Below the pieces are notes generated by a model. That model had not been told where the DNA came from and did no database searches. It worked only from the letters and a program-made list of their open reading frames with translations. A stretch of 64,000 nt of DNA from Dyella subtropica (GTDB lineage Bacteria; Pseudomonadota; Gammaproteobacteria; Xanthomonadales; Rhodanobacteraceae), in the NCBI RefSeq assembly GCF_026283965.1, contig NZ_JAPDPD010000003.1:186001-250000 (forward strand), given 5' to 3'. Both the position numbers and the translations under genes were made by a program. Below, in pieces: positions 8,779 to 18,100 of the stretch (position 1 is its first letter; every line of letters starts with the position of its first letter).

Positions 8779-11700
8779 CTAGGCCGCTTGCGCGGCCGCT
8801 TTCAACGCCCGTTTCGCCGCGCGTCGTGCTTGACGAGCAGCCTTACGCTGCTGATGGTCGTAGTTCCACAAATAAATTGCCGGTGTGCTGAGCAAGGTCA
8901 GCAACTGCGAGACCAACAGGCCACCGACGATAGCCACACCCAGCGGCTGTCGCGTCTCCGAACCGATACCGAAACCGATCGCCAGCGGCAACGCGGCGCC
9001 GATCGCCACCAGGGTGGTCATGGTGATAGGACGGAAACGCACCAGCGCGGCCTCGCGAATAGCTTCCGGCGGCGACAGCCCGTGTTCGCGCTGCGCCACC
9101 AGGGCGAAGTCCACCATCAGGATCGCGTTCTTCTTCACGATGCCGATCAGCATCAGAATCGCGATCACGCCGATCAGCGACATCGGCGTCTGCGTCACCA
9201 GCATGGCCAGGAACGCGCCCATGCCCGCGGCCGGCAGGGTGGAAAGAATGGTCAGCGGCTGGCCGAGGCTCTCGTAGAGCATGCCCAGCACGATGTACAT
9301 CGCCAGGATCGAGCCGGTCAGCAACAACCAGGTGTTGTTCTTGCTTTCGTCCAGCTGCTGGTTCTCGCCGGTGTAACCGAGCTTTACGCCGGCCGGAAGC
9401 TGGGCTTGTTCGACGATTTCCTCGATCAGCTTCATACCCTTGTCGCGCGGGAAGTCCTGCGGCAGGTTGTAATAGATCTGCGAGGCTTCGAGCTGGTTGT
9501 AGTGATTGACCAGCGAAGGCGTCACATTCGGCTCGATATGCGCCAGCGCCGACAGCGGCACCATGCCGCCTTTGCCGTTGCGCACGTAGGTATTGAGCAG
9601 GGTCTCCGGGCTGAGCGAGTGCTCCGCGGCCGAGGTCAGCACCACCCAATACTGGTTGATGTCGGAGTAGATGATCGACACCTGGTTCTGGCCGAACGCG
9701 TTGTACAGCGCTGTGTCGACCATGCCCATGCTCACTTGCAGGCGGCCGGCGGCCTTGCGGTCCACCTTCAGCATCTGCTGCTTGTCGATGCTGTCGTAGT
9801 CGCTGCTGACGTCGCGGAACTCCTTGCGCGCGCGCATCATCTTGGTGACCTTGAACACCCATGGCTGCAGGTCGATGTTGTTGCTGCTGATCAGCTGGAA
9901 GCTCTCGCTGCCGGTGCCGCCGCCACCGCCGCCGTTGAAGAAGCTCATCGAGTTGAGCGATACCTGCAGTTCGGGCAGCACTTCGTATTGTTTGCGCAGG
10001 CGCTCGATCACCGCGTCGATGTGCTCGCTGCGCTGGCCTGGGCCGTTGCCGCGCGGTTTGACGTCGACGAACATCGTGGCCTGGTTGCCCACCGCGCCGC
10101 CCGCGTTGTCGCTGCCGAGGAAGGTGGTGACATCGAGTACGGCCGGGTCGGCCTTCATGATGGCGGCGGCACGCTGGGCGCGCTCGGCCATCAACGTGGG
10201 CGAGATATTGGCGTCGGCGCGGATGCTGCCGCGGATCATGCCAATGTCTTCCTTCGGCATGAAATTGAAACCCGCGGTCTTGATCACCGCCATGGCCAGC
10301 ATGATGGTCAGCACCAGCAGGATCAGCGGCTGCCAGCGCATCAGGCGCCGATGGTGCATCGCCCAGTCCAGTGCGCGCTCATAGGTGCGGTGCAGGCCGC
10401 GGTCGAAGCGCTCGATCGCGCGTTCCAGGCGGCTGGGTTTGCGCGCACCTGGCGCCTCGTGGATCAGCAGCCAGCCACACAGCGCGGGCGTCACCGTCAG
10501 CGAGATCACCGCCGAGATCACCACCGCCGCGGTCAAGGTCACCGAGAACTCGCGCATGATCAGCGTGAACTGGCTGTTGCCGAACAACAGCGGTACGAAC
10601 ACGGCCACCAGCGACAAGGTGATCGACACCACCGTGAAGCCGATCTCGCGCACGCCGACCAGCGCAGCCGGCAGTGCCTGTTCGCCATGTTCCATATGGC
10701 GCACGATGTTCTCGATCACCACGATGGCATCGTCAACCACGAAGCCGATGCACAGCACCAGGGCCACCAGCGAGAGTGTGTTCAAGGTGTAGCCGAGCGA
10801 CCACATCACGACAAAGGCGCCGGCCAGCGACAGCGGCACGCTGAGCATGGCGATCAGGGTCGGCCGCAACCGGCGCAGGAAGACCAGCATCACCACCGCC
10901 ACCATCAGGATGCTGAGCAGCAGCGCCACTTCCACTTCGTGCAGGGCCGACTTGGTGGTCAGGGTGAGATCGAAGATCGGCGTGATGGTCAGGTCCGCCG
11001 GCAGCCACGAGCGCATTTCCGGCAACTTGGCGCGCACCGCGTCGGCGGTCGCTACCGCATTAGCCTCCGGGCGCTTGCTGATGCGCAGGCTCACCGAACG
11101 TGAGCCGTTGAACCAGGCCGCTTGGTACTCGTCCTGCTGCCCGCTGGTGACCCGGGCCACGTCCGACAGCCGTACCGGCGTGCCGTTCCGCACCGCGATC
11201 AGCAGCGAGGCGAACTCTGCCGGCTCGTGCAAAGCGTCGTCGGCGGTGACGGTCAGCTGGGTCAAGCCATCGCTCAAGGTGCCTTGCGGCGAGGTGACAT
11301 TCGCGGCTCGCAGCGCGTTGCGCACGTCGTTGGCGGTGAGGCCCATCGCCGCCAGGGCGGCATTGTTCAACTCCACCCGCACCGCCTTGGGGCGGCCGCC
11401 CATCACGCGCACCTGCGCCACCCCGGGGATCTGCGACAGGGCGGGCTTGATCAGCGTGTCGGCGAGATCGAACAGCTTGTCCGGCGGCAGCGTTCGCGAG
11501 GTCATCGACATCAGCAGCACCGGCATCTGCGCGGTACTGAATTTGAAGTAACGCGGCGGGATGGTCATGCTCGACGGCAGGTCGGCCGCCGAGGCATTGA
11601 TCGCTGCTTGTACGTCGCGAGCCAGGCGGTCGGTAGACCTGCCCGGTTCGAACAGCAGGATGACCGAGGTCGAGCCGTCGTTGTTCTCTGAACTCATCTC

Positions 11701-11934
11701 CTTCACGCCGGGGATGCGGCCCAGATGGCGCTCCAGCGGGGCGGCGACGGTCGACGCCATGGTCTGCGCACTGGCGCCGGGCACCTCGGCGTAGATCGAC
11801 ATGCCTGGGAATTCCATCGACGGCAGCGCCGCGACGCCAAGCAACAGATAGGCCCAGAAGCCAGCCAGCGCGAGGCCCACCGCGAGCAGCGACGTGCCGA
11901 TCGGTCGGCGAATCAGTGGTGCAAAGATATTCAC
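8779..11934 (-). CDS. RND efflux permease, HAE1 / MdtB-MdtC-like (paralogue 3 of 3)
   Basis: The first gene of the three-gene minus-strand array and a full-length RND permease (1051 residues from GTG 11934). I prefer this GTG because both paralogues start at the equivalent codon before NIFAPLIRRP; an ATG at 11952 would add MWSGKR. Asp401-Asp402 in GFVVDDAIVV and the VKKNAILMVDF helix are conserved. The variable loop reads NGGGGGGTGSESFQL. Normally a periplasmic adaptor gene precedes such pumps, but upstream is only a structured repeat and then btuB. Substrates cannot be predicted. Confidence 0.95.
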   Translation of the reverse strand: MNIFAPLIRRPIGTSLLAVGLALAGFWAYLLLGVAALPSMEFPGMSIYAEVPGASAQTMASTVAAPLERHLGRIPGVKEMSSENNDGSTSVILLFEPGRSTDRLARDVQAAINASAADLPSSMTIPPRYFKFSTAQMPVLLMSMTSRTLPPDKLFDLADTLIKPALSQIPGVAQVRVMGGRPKAVRVELNNAALAAMGLTANDVRNALRAANVTSPQGTLSDGLTQLTVTADDALHEPAEFASLLIAVRNGTPVRLSDVARVTSGQQDEYQAAWFNGSRSVSLRISKRPEANAVATADAVRAKLPEMRSWLPADLTITPIFDLTLTTKSALHEVEVALLLSILMVAVVMLVFLRRLRPTLIAMLSVPLSLAGAFVVMWSLGYTLNTLSLVALVLCIGFVVDDAIVVIENIVRHMEHGEQALPAALVGVREIGFTVVSITLSLVAVFVPLLFGNSQFTLIMREFSVTLTAAVVISAVISLTVTPALCGWLLIHEAPGARKPSRLERAIERFDRGLHRTYERALDWAMHHRRLMRWQPLILLVLTIMLAMAVIKTAGFNFMPKEDIGMIRGSIRADANISPTLMAERAQRAAAIMKADPAVLDVTTFLGSDNAGGAVGNQATMFVDVKPRGNGPGQRSEHIDAVIERLRKQYEVLPELQVSLNSMSFFNGGGGGGTGSESFQLISSNNIDLQPWVFKVTKMMRARKEFRDVSSDYDSIDKQQMLKVDRKAAGRLQVSMGMVDTALYNAFGQNQVSIIYSDINQYWVVLTSAAEHSLSPETLLNTYVRNGKGGMVPLSALAHIEPNVTPSLVNHYNQLEASQIYYNLPQDFPRDKGMKLIEEIVEQAQLPAGVKLGYTGENQQLDESKNNTWLLLTGSILAMYIVLGMLYESLGQPLTILSTLPAAGMGAFLAMLVTQTPMSLIGVIAILMLIGIVKKNAILMVDFALVAQREHGLSPPEAIREAALVRFRPITMTTLVAIGAALPLAIGFGIGSETRQPLGVAIVGGLLVSQLLTLLSTPAIYLWNYDHQQRKAARQARRAAKRALKAAAQAA

Positions 11935-12009
11935 GCGTTTCCCGGACCACATGAGTCATGCGCCACCCGTCAGCGGGTGCCGTACGGGTTCATGGACGCG
12001 TCCGGGCTG

Positions 12010-12053
12010 GACTTTATGCCGTTGGCCGTGGGAACGGATGTGCCGCAAGTCCG
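12010..12053 (-). promoter_or_regulatory. Conserved upstream box of RND paralogue 3
   Basis: On the minus strand CGGACTTGCGGCACAT (12053-12038) is followed by 19 bp and then CATAAAGT. The first block matches those upstream of paralogues 1 and 2 at 13 or more of 16 bases; the spacing is 3 bp shorter here. Confidence 0.4.
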
Positions 12054-12069
12054 GCCCAGCAGCAGAGCC

Positions 12070-12490
12070 TGCTCCCTCTCCCCCGTTTACAAGTTGTGGA
12101 CGGGAAGAGGGTTGGGGTGAGGGGCGGGTGCTCGCGATAACCTCCATTGTCGTCACCCCGGCGCAGGCAGGGGTCTAGAGGCGTATCGCTTCGATGTTCG
12201 CGTTGTCGCGACCTGGCTCGCCTGCCGCGGGCTTCCGTCCGCCTGCCGGCGGCCGGGTCACTTTCTCTTGTTTGGCCAAGAGAAAGTAACCAAAGAGAAG
12301 GCCACCCCTCTTCCGCGCTCTCCGGGCTTCGCCCTCCGAGTCCGTGAGGGCTGGCCGGGCTTTTCGACACGACGTCCCTGTCGTGTCGAAAAGGCATCGG
12401 CGTCCATGCCGATGCCCCCTTCGGGGCCTGATCGTCCATCCCTCACCGCTGCACAGGGGCCCCCAAGATCAAAAGCAAACCCTCGCTCAT
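12070..12490. repeat. Structured dispersed repeat, copy A (core 12188-12462)
   Basis: The left part is a REP-like palindrome (CCCTCTCCCCC ... GGGTTGGGGTGAGGGG). The core begins GCTTCGATGTTCGCGTT and ends CTGCACAGGGGCC. It contains three successive hairpins: H1 12261-12286 (CTTTCTCTTG / CAAGAGAAAG), H2 12360-12393 (14-bp stem CTTTTCGACACGAC) and H3 12393-12416 (GGCATCGGC / GCCGATGCC). Copies B and C are at 27.8 and 54.0 kb. All three have the same orientation, and each lies just beyond the 3' end of a minus-strand gene, here btuB. It accounts for almost all of the gap between the RND array and btuB. Confidence 0.85.
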
Positions 12491-12529
12491 CTGGAGAGAG
12501 ACAGTGTGTGCAGGGAGAGGAGCAGAGCC

Positions 12530-14407
12530 TTAGCGCGCGGGGCTATAACGCAAGGTCAGATAACCCGTGCGGCCCAGCTGGTTATAGAAACGCACCGTCT
12601 CGTAGTGATGATCGAACACGTTAGCCACACGCGCCTGCAGGCTCCAGCCCGGCTGGAAGTTCCAGCTGGCGCGCAGATCCACCGTGCCGTAGCCGCCCAG
12701 ACGATGCAGGTTCGCCGCTTCGTCGTAGCGATAGCCTTCGCCGTTCACCGATCCGCCTACGCTGAAGGCGCCCAGGTCGCGGTCCAGATCCACGCGCGCG
12801 ATGCGCTCCGGACGGCGGGCCAGCAGGTTGCCTTGCTGAGGACCGGCGCCGCGGTCCTCCGGCTTCTGGAAGGTCAGATAGCCGCGCACATGCCAGCCAT
12901 CCACATCGGCGCCAAGCTGGCCTTCGATGCCGCGGATACGCGCCTTGCTGAGGTTGACCGGCACGAAGTTCGCGTCATAGCCGATCAGGTCGCTGATCTT
13001 CGTCTGGTACGCATTCACCGCCCAGTTCCACACGCCAGGGCGTGCGGACAAACCGATCTCCGCCGTGTGCGACTTCTCCGGACGCAGGTTCGGATTGGCC
13101 GTGGCGAAACCGAAGAACGGCGGGAAGTACAGGTCGTTGAAGGTCGGTGCGTGGAACGCGGTGCCGTACGACGCGGTGAGCTTCATGCCGTTGCCAAAGC
13201 CATAGCCGTATGCGGCCGCCCCGGTGTTGTGGTTGCCGAACTGCTGGTTGTGGTCGTGGCGGGCCGACAGCTGCAGCTCATGTGCGCCGAACTGACCCTG
13301 GTAAAGCGCGAACACGCCGGTGTTGTTGCGCGAGGTGCTCAGGTAACCGGTATCGCTGCGCAGATGTTCCTGCTGGTAGTCCACACCGGCGCTGAGCAGC
13401 TGACCCGGCGCAAACGTGACGTCGTTCTGCCAGGAAGCCTGGTTGCGGCGCGAATACAGATAACCCTCGCGCACCATGTTCGCACCCAGGTCGGCGCGGT
13501 TGAGGTAGTTGTCCGCGCGGTCCAGATTCTGGCCGGCGCTCAAGCTCATCTTCCAAGCTTCCAACACAGCGAAGCGCAGGTTGGTGCCGGCCACCTGCTG
13601 CGAGCGGCGCGTGTAGTTCTGGAAGTCGCCGTCGTACTTGATGTCGCCCTTGCTCTTGAGCAGGCTGGCGCTCAGTTCGGTGCCGTTGTCCCAGTGGTAG
13701 CCGCCGCTCAAGGCGCCGTTATAGGTGCGGTAGCCGTCCAGATCGGGCTCGTTGGTGAAGCAGCCGCCCACACCGGCCGCTTCTGCGCGGCAGGCATTGA
13801 TGCCGCGTGTGTACTGGCCACCGACGCTGGCGTTGTACCAGGCATGCTGGGTGCCGCCGGAAAGACCGAACTGGCCATCGACCAGGCGATGGCTGCCAGC
13901 GGTCACGCTCATCGACGGCGTCAGGCTCTCGTTGGCCTGACCGTGGCGCGTGAAGATCTGGATCACGCCGCCGATCGCGTCGGAGCCGTAAAGGCTGGAG
14001 CGCGGCCCGCGCACGATTTCGATGTGATCGATCTGCTCCACCGGCAACTGCTCGAAGGCCGGAATGCCGGCACCAACGGTACCGATGCGCACGCCGTCCA
14101 CCAGCACTAGCGTGTGCGAGGAATTGGTGCCGCGCATGAACAACGACGTCTGCTGGCCGATACCGCCGGCAACACCGAACGCCACGCCCGGCAGGCCGGT
14201 CAACAGATCCTGCACCGACTGCGGCTGCAGTCGCACGATGTCGTCATGCGTGATCAGGGTGACTGGCGCCAGCGTTTCATCCAGCGGCATCGCCGAGCGC
14301 GTGGCGGTCACCACCACCGGGGCGAGCTGTTCGGTACCGTTCTGGTCGGCGGCATGCGCCACGGCCATGCAGGACAGCAGCGCCGTCGCCAGCAAAGTCT
14401 TCTTCAT
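12530..14407 (-). CDS. btuB: TonB-dependent vitamin B12 receptor BtuB
   Basis: A 625-residue outer-membrane receptor that imports cobalamin using TonB-transduced energy. It has a signal peptide (MKKTLLATALLSCMAVAHA), a TonB-box-like stretch PVVVTATR at about residue 30, and a plug with the BtuB-like segments LPGVAFGVAGGIGQQTSLFMRGT, VLVDGVRIGT and IEIVRGPRSSLYGSDAIGGVIQIFT. The rest is a 22-strand barrel ending in YLTLRYSPAR. Length matches BtuB (about 615 residues). The assignment is reinforced by a cobalamin riboswitch in its leader. No BtuCDF or cobalamin-salvage genes are in view. Confidence 0.93.
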   Translation of the reverse strand: MKKTLLATALLSCMAVAHAADQNGTEQLAPVVVTATRSAMPLDETLAPVTLITHDDIVRLQPQSVQDLLTGLPGVAFGVAGGIGQQTSLFMRGTNSSHTLVLVDGVRIGTVGAGIPAFEQLPVEQIDHIEIVRGPRSSLYGSDAIGGVIQIFTRHGQANESLTPSMSVTAGSHRLVDGQFGLSGGTQHAWYNASVGGQYTRGINACRAEAAGVGGCFTNEPDLDGYRTYNGALSGGYHWDNGTELSASLLKSKGDIKYDGDFQNYTRRSQQVAGTNLRFAVLEAWKMSLSAGQNLDRADNYLNRADLGANMVREGYLYSRRNQASWQNDVTFAPGQLLSAGVDYQQEHLRSDTGYLSTSRNNTGVFALYQGQFGAHELQLSARHDHNQQFGNHNTGAAAYGYGFGNGMKLTASYGTAFHAPTFNDLYFPPFFGFATANPNLRPEKSHTAEIGLSARPGVWNWAVNAYQTKISDLIGYDANFVPVNLSKARIRGIEGQLGADVDGWHVRGYLTFQKPEDRGAGPQQGNLLARRPERIARVDLDRDLGAFSVGGSVNGEGYRYDEAANLHRLGGYGTVDLRASWNFQPGWSLQARVANVFDHHYETVRFYNQLGRTGYLTLRYSPAR

Positions 14408-14550
14408 CTTGTGTTCCTCGCCGCGCCACGCGCACGGCTCATGAGTTCATGAACTGACGGAACAACGCGTGAGGAGAAACGGAGCAACGGCAGGCGACAG
14501 ACGCCGACGCGTGGCCCGACATCGCCCACCGCGAGTCGCCAGGTTATGGA

Positions 14551-14740
14551 GTCGGGCCGGTCTCCGGGCTCGCGAGTGCGCGCTGTTTACGCGCAACCCG
14601 TCGGTGGCCTTCCCGCGCCAAGGCGCAGTGGCATGTCACCGCAGGTGGAATCTCTCGCTTACCGTTGCGGGGGCAGCGCCGGCATTGCCCAAAAGCAAGG
14701 CGCACCGGCTTCCCGTTTCATCCCTTGGACACGAGCCCGC
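14551..14740 (-). promoter_or_regulatory. Cobalamin riboswitch upstream of btuB
   Basis: Read on the minus strand the leader shows the diagnostic blocks in order: AAGGGATGAAACGGGAAGCC (near 14726-14707), GCTGCCCCCGCAACGGTAAG (near 14676-14657), CACTGCGCC, GCGGGAAGGCC, and finally GAGCCCGGAGACCGGCCC near 14572-14555. These correspond to the conserved AdoCbl riboswitch core (Rfam RF00174 type). B12 binding would repress btuB expression, probably by blocking initiation, since about 145 nt remain to the start codon. Confidence 0.93.
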
Positions 14741-14966
14741 GGGACACCCGAACAAACGCAACTTTAACGGGCAGGTGGGTGCGTGGCAATGAAGATCACG
14801 TTCCTGCTCTGTGGAAACGTAATTTCCTTCGTTTTGTTTGGACGTCTATCCGTCCGTAACCTTACGTCTGGCTTACAGGCATGAGCGCCGTTAGCAAGTT
14901 TCAAGCAAGCTATGCGAAGGCTTATGGAAGGCTTTCGTAAAGCCTTATCTAGGGACTGTATGTAAG

Positions 14967-15019
14967 TTTCGCGCAAGCGTGAAATTATTGTTGACGCGCG
15001 TCACTTTTGGCGCTTATGT
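14967..15019 (+). promoter_or_regulatory. Probable sigma-70 promoter and palindromic operator of the receptor gene at 15178
   Basis: TTGACG at 14991-14996 and TTATGT at 15014-15019 are separated by 17 bp, a good -35/-10 fit. Six bases upstream lies a near-palindrome at 14967-14984, TTTCGCGC-AA-GCGTGAAA, which differs from perfect symmetry by one base pair and is well placed for a regulator. The remaining 14741-14966 stretch is AT-richer, includes a small AAGGCTTT-CGT-AAAGCCTT hairpin (14928-14946), and holds the unlocated btuB promoter. Confidence 0.5.
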
Positions 15020-15177
15020 TCGGTACGCGATTCGCTTGAATCAGCGCGCTGACTTGGAGGCATGGGGATGCTTCCGCAACACAGAGTCCGCGGCCTACGA
15101 AGGATTCAACGCTTTCTTGCGATTCGCTGTTCGGCGCTCCGCGCCTATCGGCCTTAGGCCATTTTGGGGAGAAACAA

Positions 15178-18100
15178 ATGAGCAAGTTCCAACACGCCGG
15201 CCTGGCGCCGTTGTGGCGTCAGACTGCGCTGGCTGTCGCATTGAGCATGAGCATCGGTGGCGTCGCGATGGCGCAGAGCACCACCGGCAGCATCTTTGGC
15301 CAGGCGCCTGCCGCCGCAGGCGAAACCGTGTCGGTCGTTTCGGATTCGACGGGCTTGACGCGTGAAGTCGCCGTGGACAGCGCCGGCCGTTACCGCGCGG
15401 ACAGCCTGCCGCTGGGCACCTATACCGTCACCCTGAAGAAGGACGGTGCCGTCGTCAGCCAGCGCGAAAAGGTTGGCATTTCGGCGGGTGGCGCCACCGC
15501 CATCAATTTCGCTTCGGGTACGTCAGACACGAAGCAGCTGTCCGCGGTGACGGTCTCGGCGAACGCGCTGCCGGCCATCGACGTCAGCAGTGTGAGTTCC
15601 AGCACGACCATTACGGCGGCCGACCTGCGGAAGCTGCCGGTGGGCCGCAATGCCGAGTCCATCGCGCTGCTCGCTCCGGGTACCGTCCAGGGCAGTAGCT
15701 ACTTCGGCAACGCCGTCTCCTTCGGTGGCTCGAGCGTGTCCGAGAACGCCTACTACGTAAACGGCTACACCACCGGCGAGCCGTACAAGAACATCGGTGG
15801 CTTCGCGCTGCCCTACGGCGCGATCGAGCAGCAGGAAACGCTGACCGGCGGCTACAACGCCAAGTACGGTCGTTCCGACGGTGGCGTGATCAACCAGATC
15901 GGCAAGCGCGGCAGCAACGAATGGCACTTCGGTGGCCAGGTGGTGTGGCAGCCGAGGTTCCTCGAGAGCACCCCGAGAAACAACTACTACGGGAATCCTG
16001 CCATCCCGGCACCGGTCGGCCCGGTCACTTACCAGCTGGAAAGCGCCACCAAGCCGGGTACGCTGAATCAGTACCGTAACAACAACAAGCAGTGGGAGAC
16101 GGTCTACTCGGCTTACGTCGGTGGTCCGCTGATCAAAGATAAGCTGTTCATGTTCCTGGCGGCAGAGACCGACAAGACGGACTCCACCAACGTGGAGAAC
16201 TCGGCCAATGGCAAAGTCCAGTACAACGCCGACAAGACCAACAAGTTCTACGGCAAGCTGGACTGGAACATCACCGACAGCAACATCCTGGAGCTGACGG
16301 CGCTGGATAACCACCAGCGTACCGGTGCAGGTAACACCTACAAGTTCGACTACAGCAGCCTGAAGGCGGGTGCGTTCAGCTCGGGCAACGATGTAACGAA
16401 GGACAACGCCCAGTTCTACGTTGGCCACTTCACCAGCTACATCACCGATGCTGCCACGTTGAGCATCTTGTACGGCAAGGCCCGCTTCCAGGACCCGGTC
16501 GTCTACAGCAACACCAGCCCACTGCCGTACATCTCGCGCCCGTACAACGAGAATCCGGCCTTGCTGCCGCCGGGGACGAATCCTGCTATCGGCATCAACA
16601 ACGCCCAGACCAATACCAGCTGGACCTCGCCCAAGGCGACCAATGGCACCCATGGCCTGCGCGTCGATTTCGACTACAAGCTCGGTGACCACGACTTGGC
16701 CGTGGGTATCGACAACATGAGCTACAAGGCCAGCAACCAGGGCCCGGATCAGCAAAACCCGTTCAACCCGGCCGTTAACTACTTCTGGCGCTACGCCACT
16801 GGCAATCGGGTGCAGAAGCGCACGGTCGGCTGGGCAACCAGCATGACGATGACCCAGAAGGCGTTCTACCTGCAGGACACCTGGCAGGTCAGCTCCAACG
16901 TGCTGTTGAACGTCGGCGTCCGCAACGACCACTTCACCAATTACAACGATCTGGGCGTAGCCTTCGTCGACGAGAAGAATCAGTGGTCACCGCGTATCGG
17001 CGCCAGCTGGGACGTCAATGGCGACTCCTCGTTCAAGATCTACGGTAACGTGGGCCGCTATTACCTCGCGCTGCCAGACAACGCAGCCGAGCGTGCGGCG
17101 AACCGTTCGACCTACATCACGCAGTACTTCCACTATACGGGGATCGACCCGGTGACCGCCGTGCCGACCGGCCTGACCCCGATTGGCACGCCGACGTCGC
17201 CCGATGGCGAGTTCGGTCTGCCGAAGAATGCCAAGGAGGTCACCGCGCGGAACCTCAAGGCCGAGTACATGGATGAGTTCATTGTCGGTTTCGACAAGCA
17301 GCTCAATGACAAGTGGAACTACGGTGCCAAGGTGACGTGGCGCGACCTCAAGAGCGCCATCGACGACGAGTGCTCGCCCGACCGGATCGCGGCCAAGATG
17401 ACCAGCATGGGGCTGGATCCGACCCTCTACAACAACTCGATCAACGGCGCGTCCTCCTGCCGCCTGATCAACCCCGGCATCACCAACGACATGCTGGTGA
17501 ACGCGGACAACGGCAGCGGTAGCGTCATCGTGCCGATGAGCCAGAAGGACTGGGGCTTCACGCATGGCGTGCGGCGCAAGATCGGTTCGCTGGACCTGTA
17601 CATGGAGCATCCGTTCGACGGCAAGTGGATGGCGCGCGTCGACTACACCTACAGCCGCGGCTGGGGTAACACGGAGGGCCAGGTGCGTTCCGACTTCGGT
17701 CAGTCCGACGTGTCCAAGACGGAAGACTGGGATTCCTGGCAGCTGATGGACGGCCAGGACGGCGAGCTGATCAACAACCGCAAGCACTCGATCCGCTTCC
17801 GCGGCGCTTACCAGATCACGTCGGAATGGCTGGTCTCCGGTACGCTGCTGGCTCAGTCCGGCACGCCCAAGGAGTGTCTGGGTTACTACGGCCCGAGTGG
17901 CACCGACGATCCGACCGGCTATAACAACGGCGGTTCCGGCAACTACCACTGGTGCCATGGCGTTCGTATCCCGCCGGGTTCCGCTGGCCACACGCCGTGG
18001 ACCAAGAAGCTCAACCTCGGTGTGCACTACTCGCCGGAGTTCGCCCAGCACAAGCTGATGTTCAACCTGGATGTGCTGAATGCCTTGAATTCGCAGAAGC

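Noticed and set aside
8788-11103. 771-codon plus-strand frame opposite RND paralogue 3
   Set aside because: Similar shadow frames lie opposite paralogues 1 and 2, and arise from codon bias in the real gene.
12344-14110. 588-codon plus-strand frame running from repeat A through btuB
   Set aside because: It is antisense to btuB, and its N-terminal part is just the structured repeat.
14962-14972. The 11-mer GTAAGTTTCGC shared by the gaps upstream of two TonB receptors (also 21479-21489)
   Set aside because: It has different orientation relative to the two genes, and one shared 11-mer in over 1 kb of compared DNA can occur by chance.
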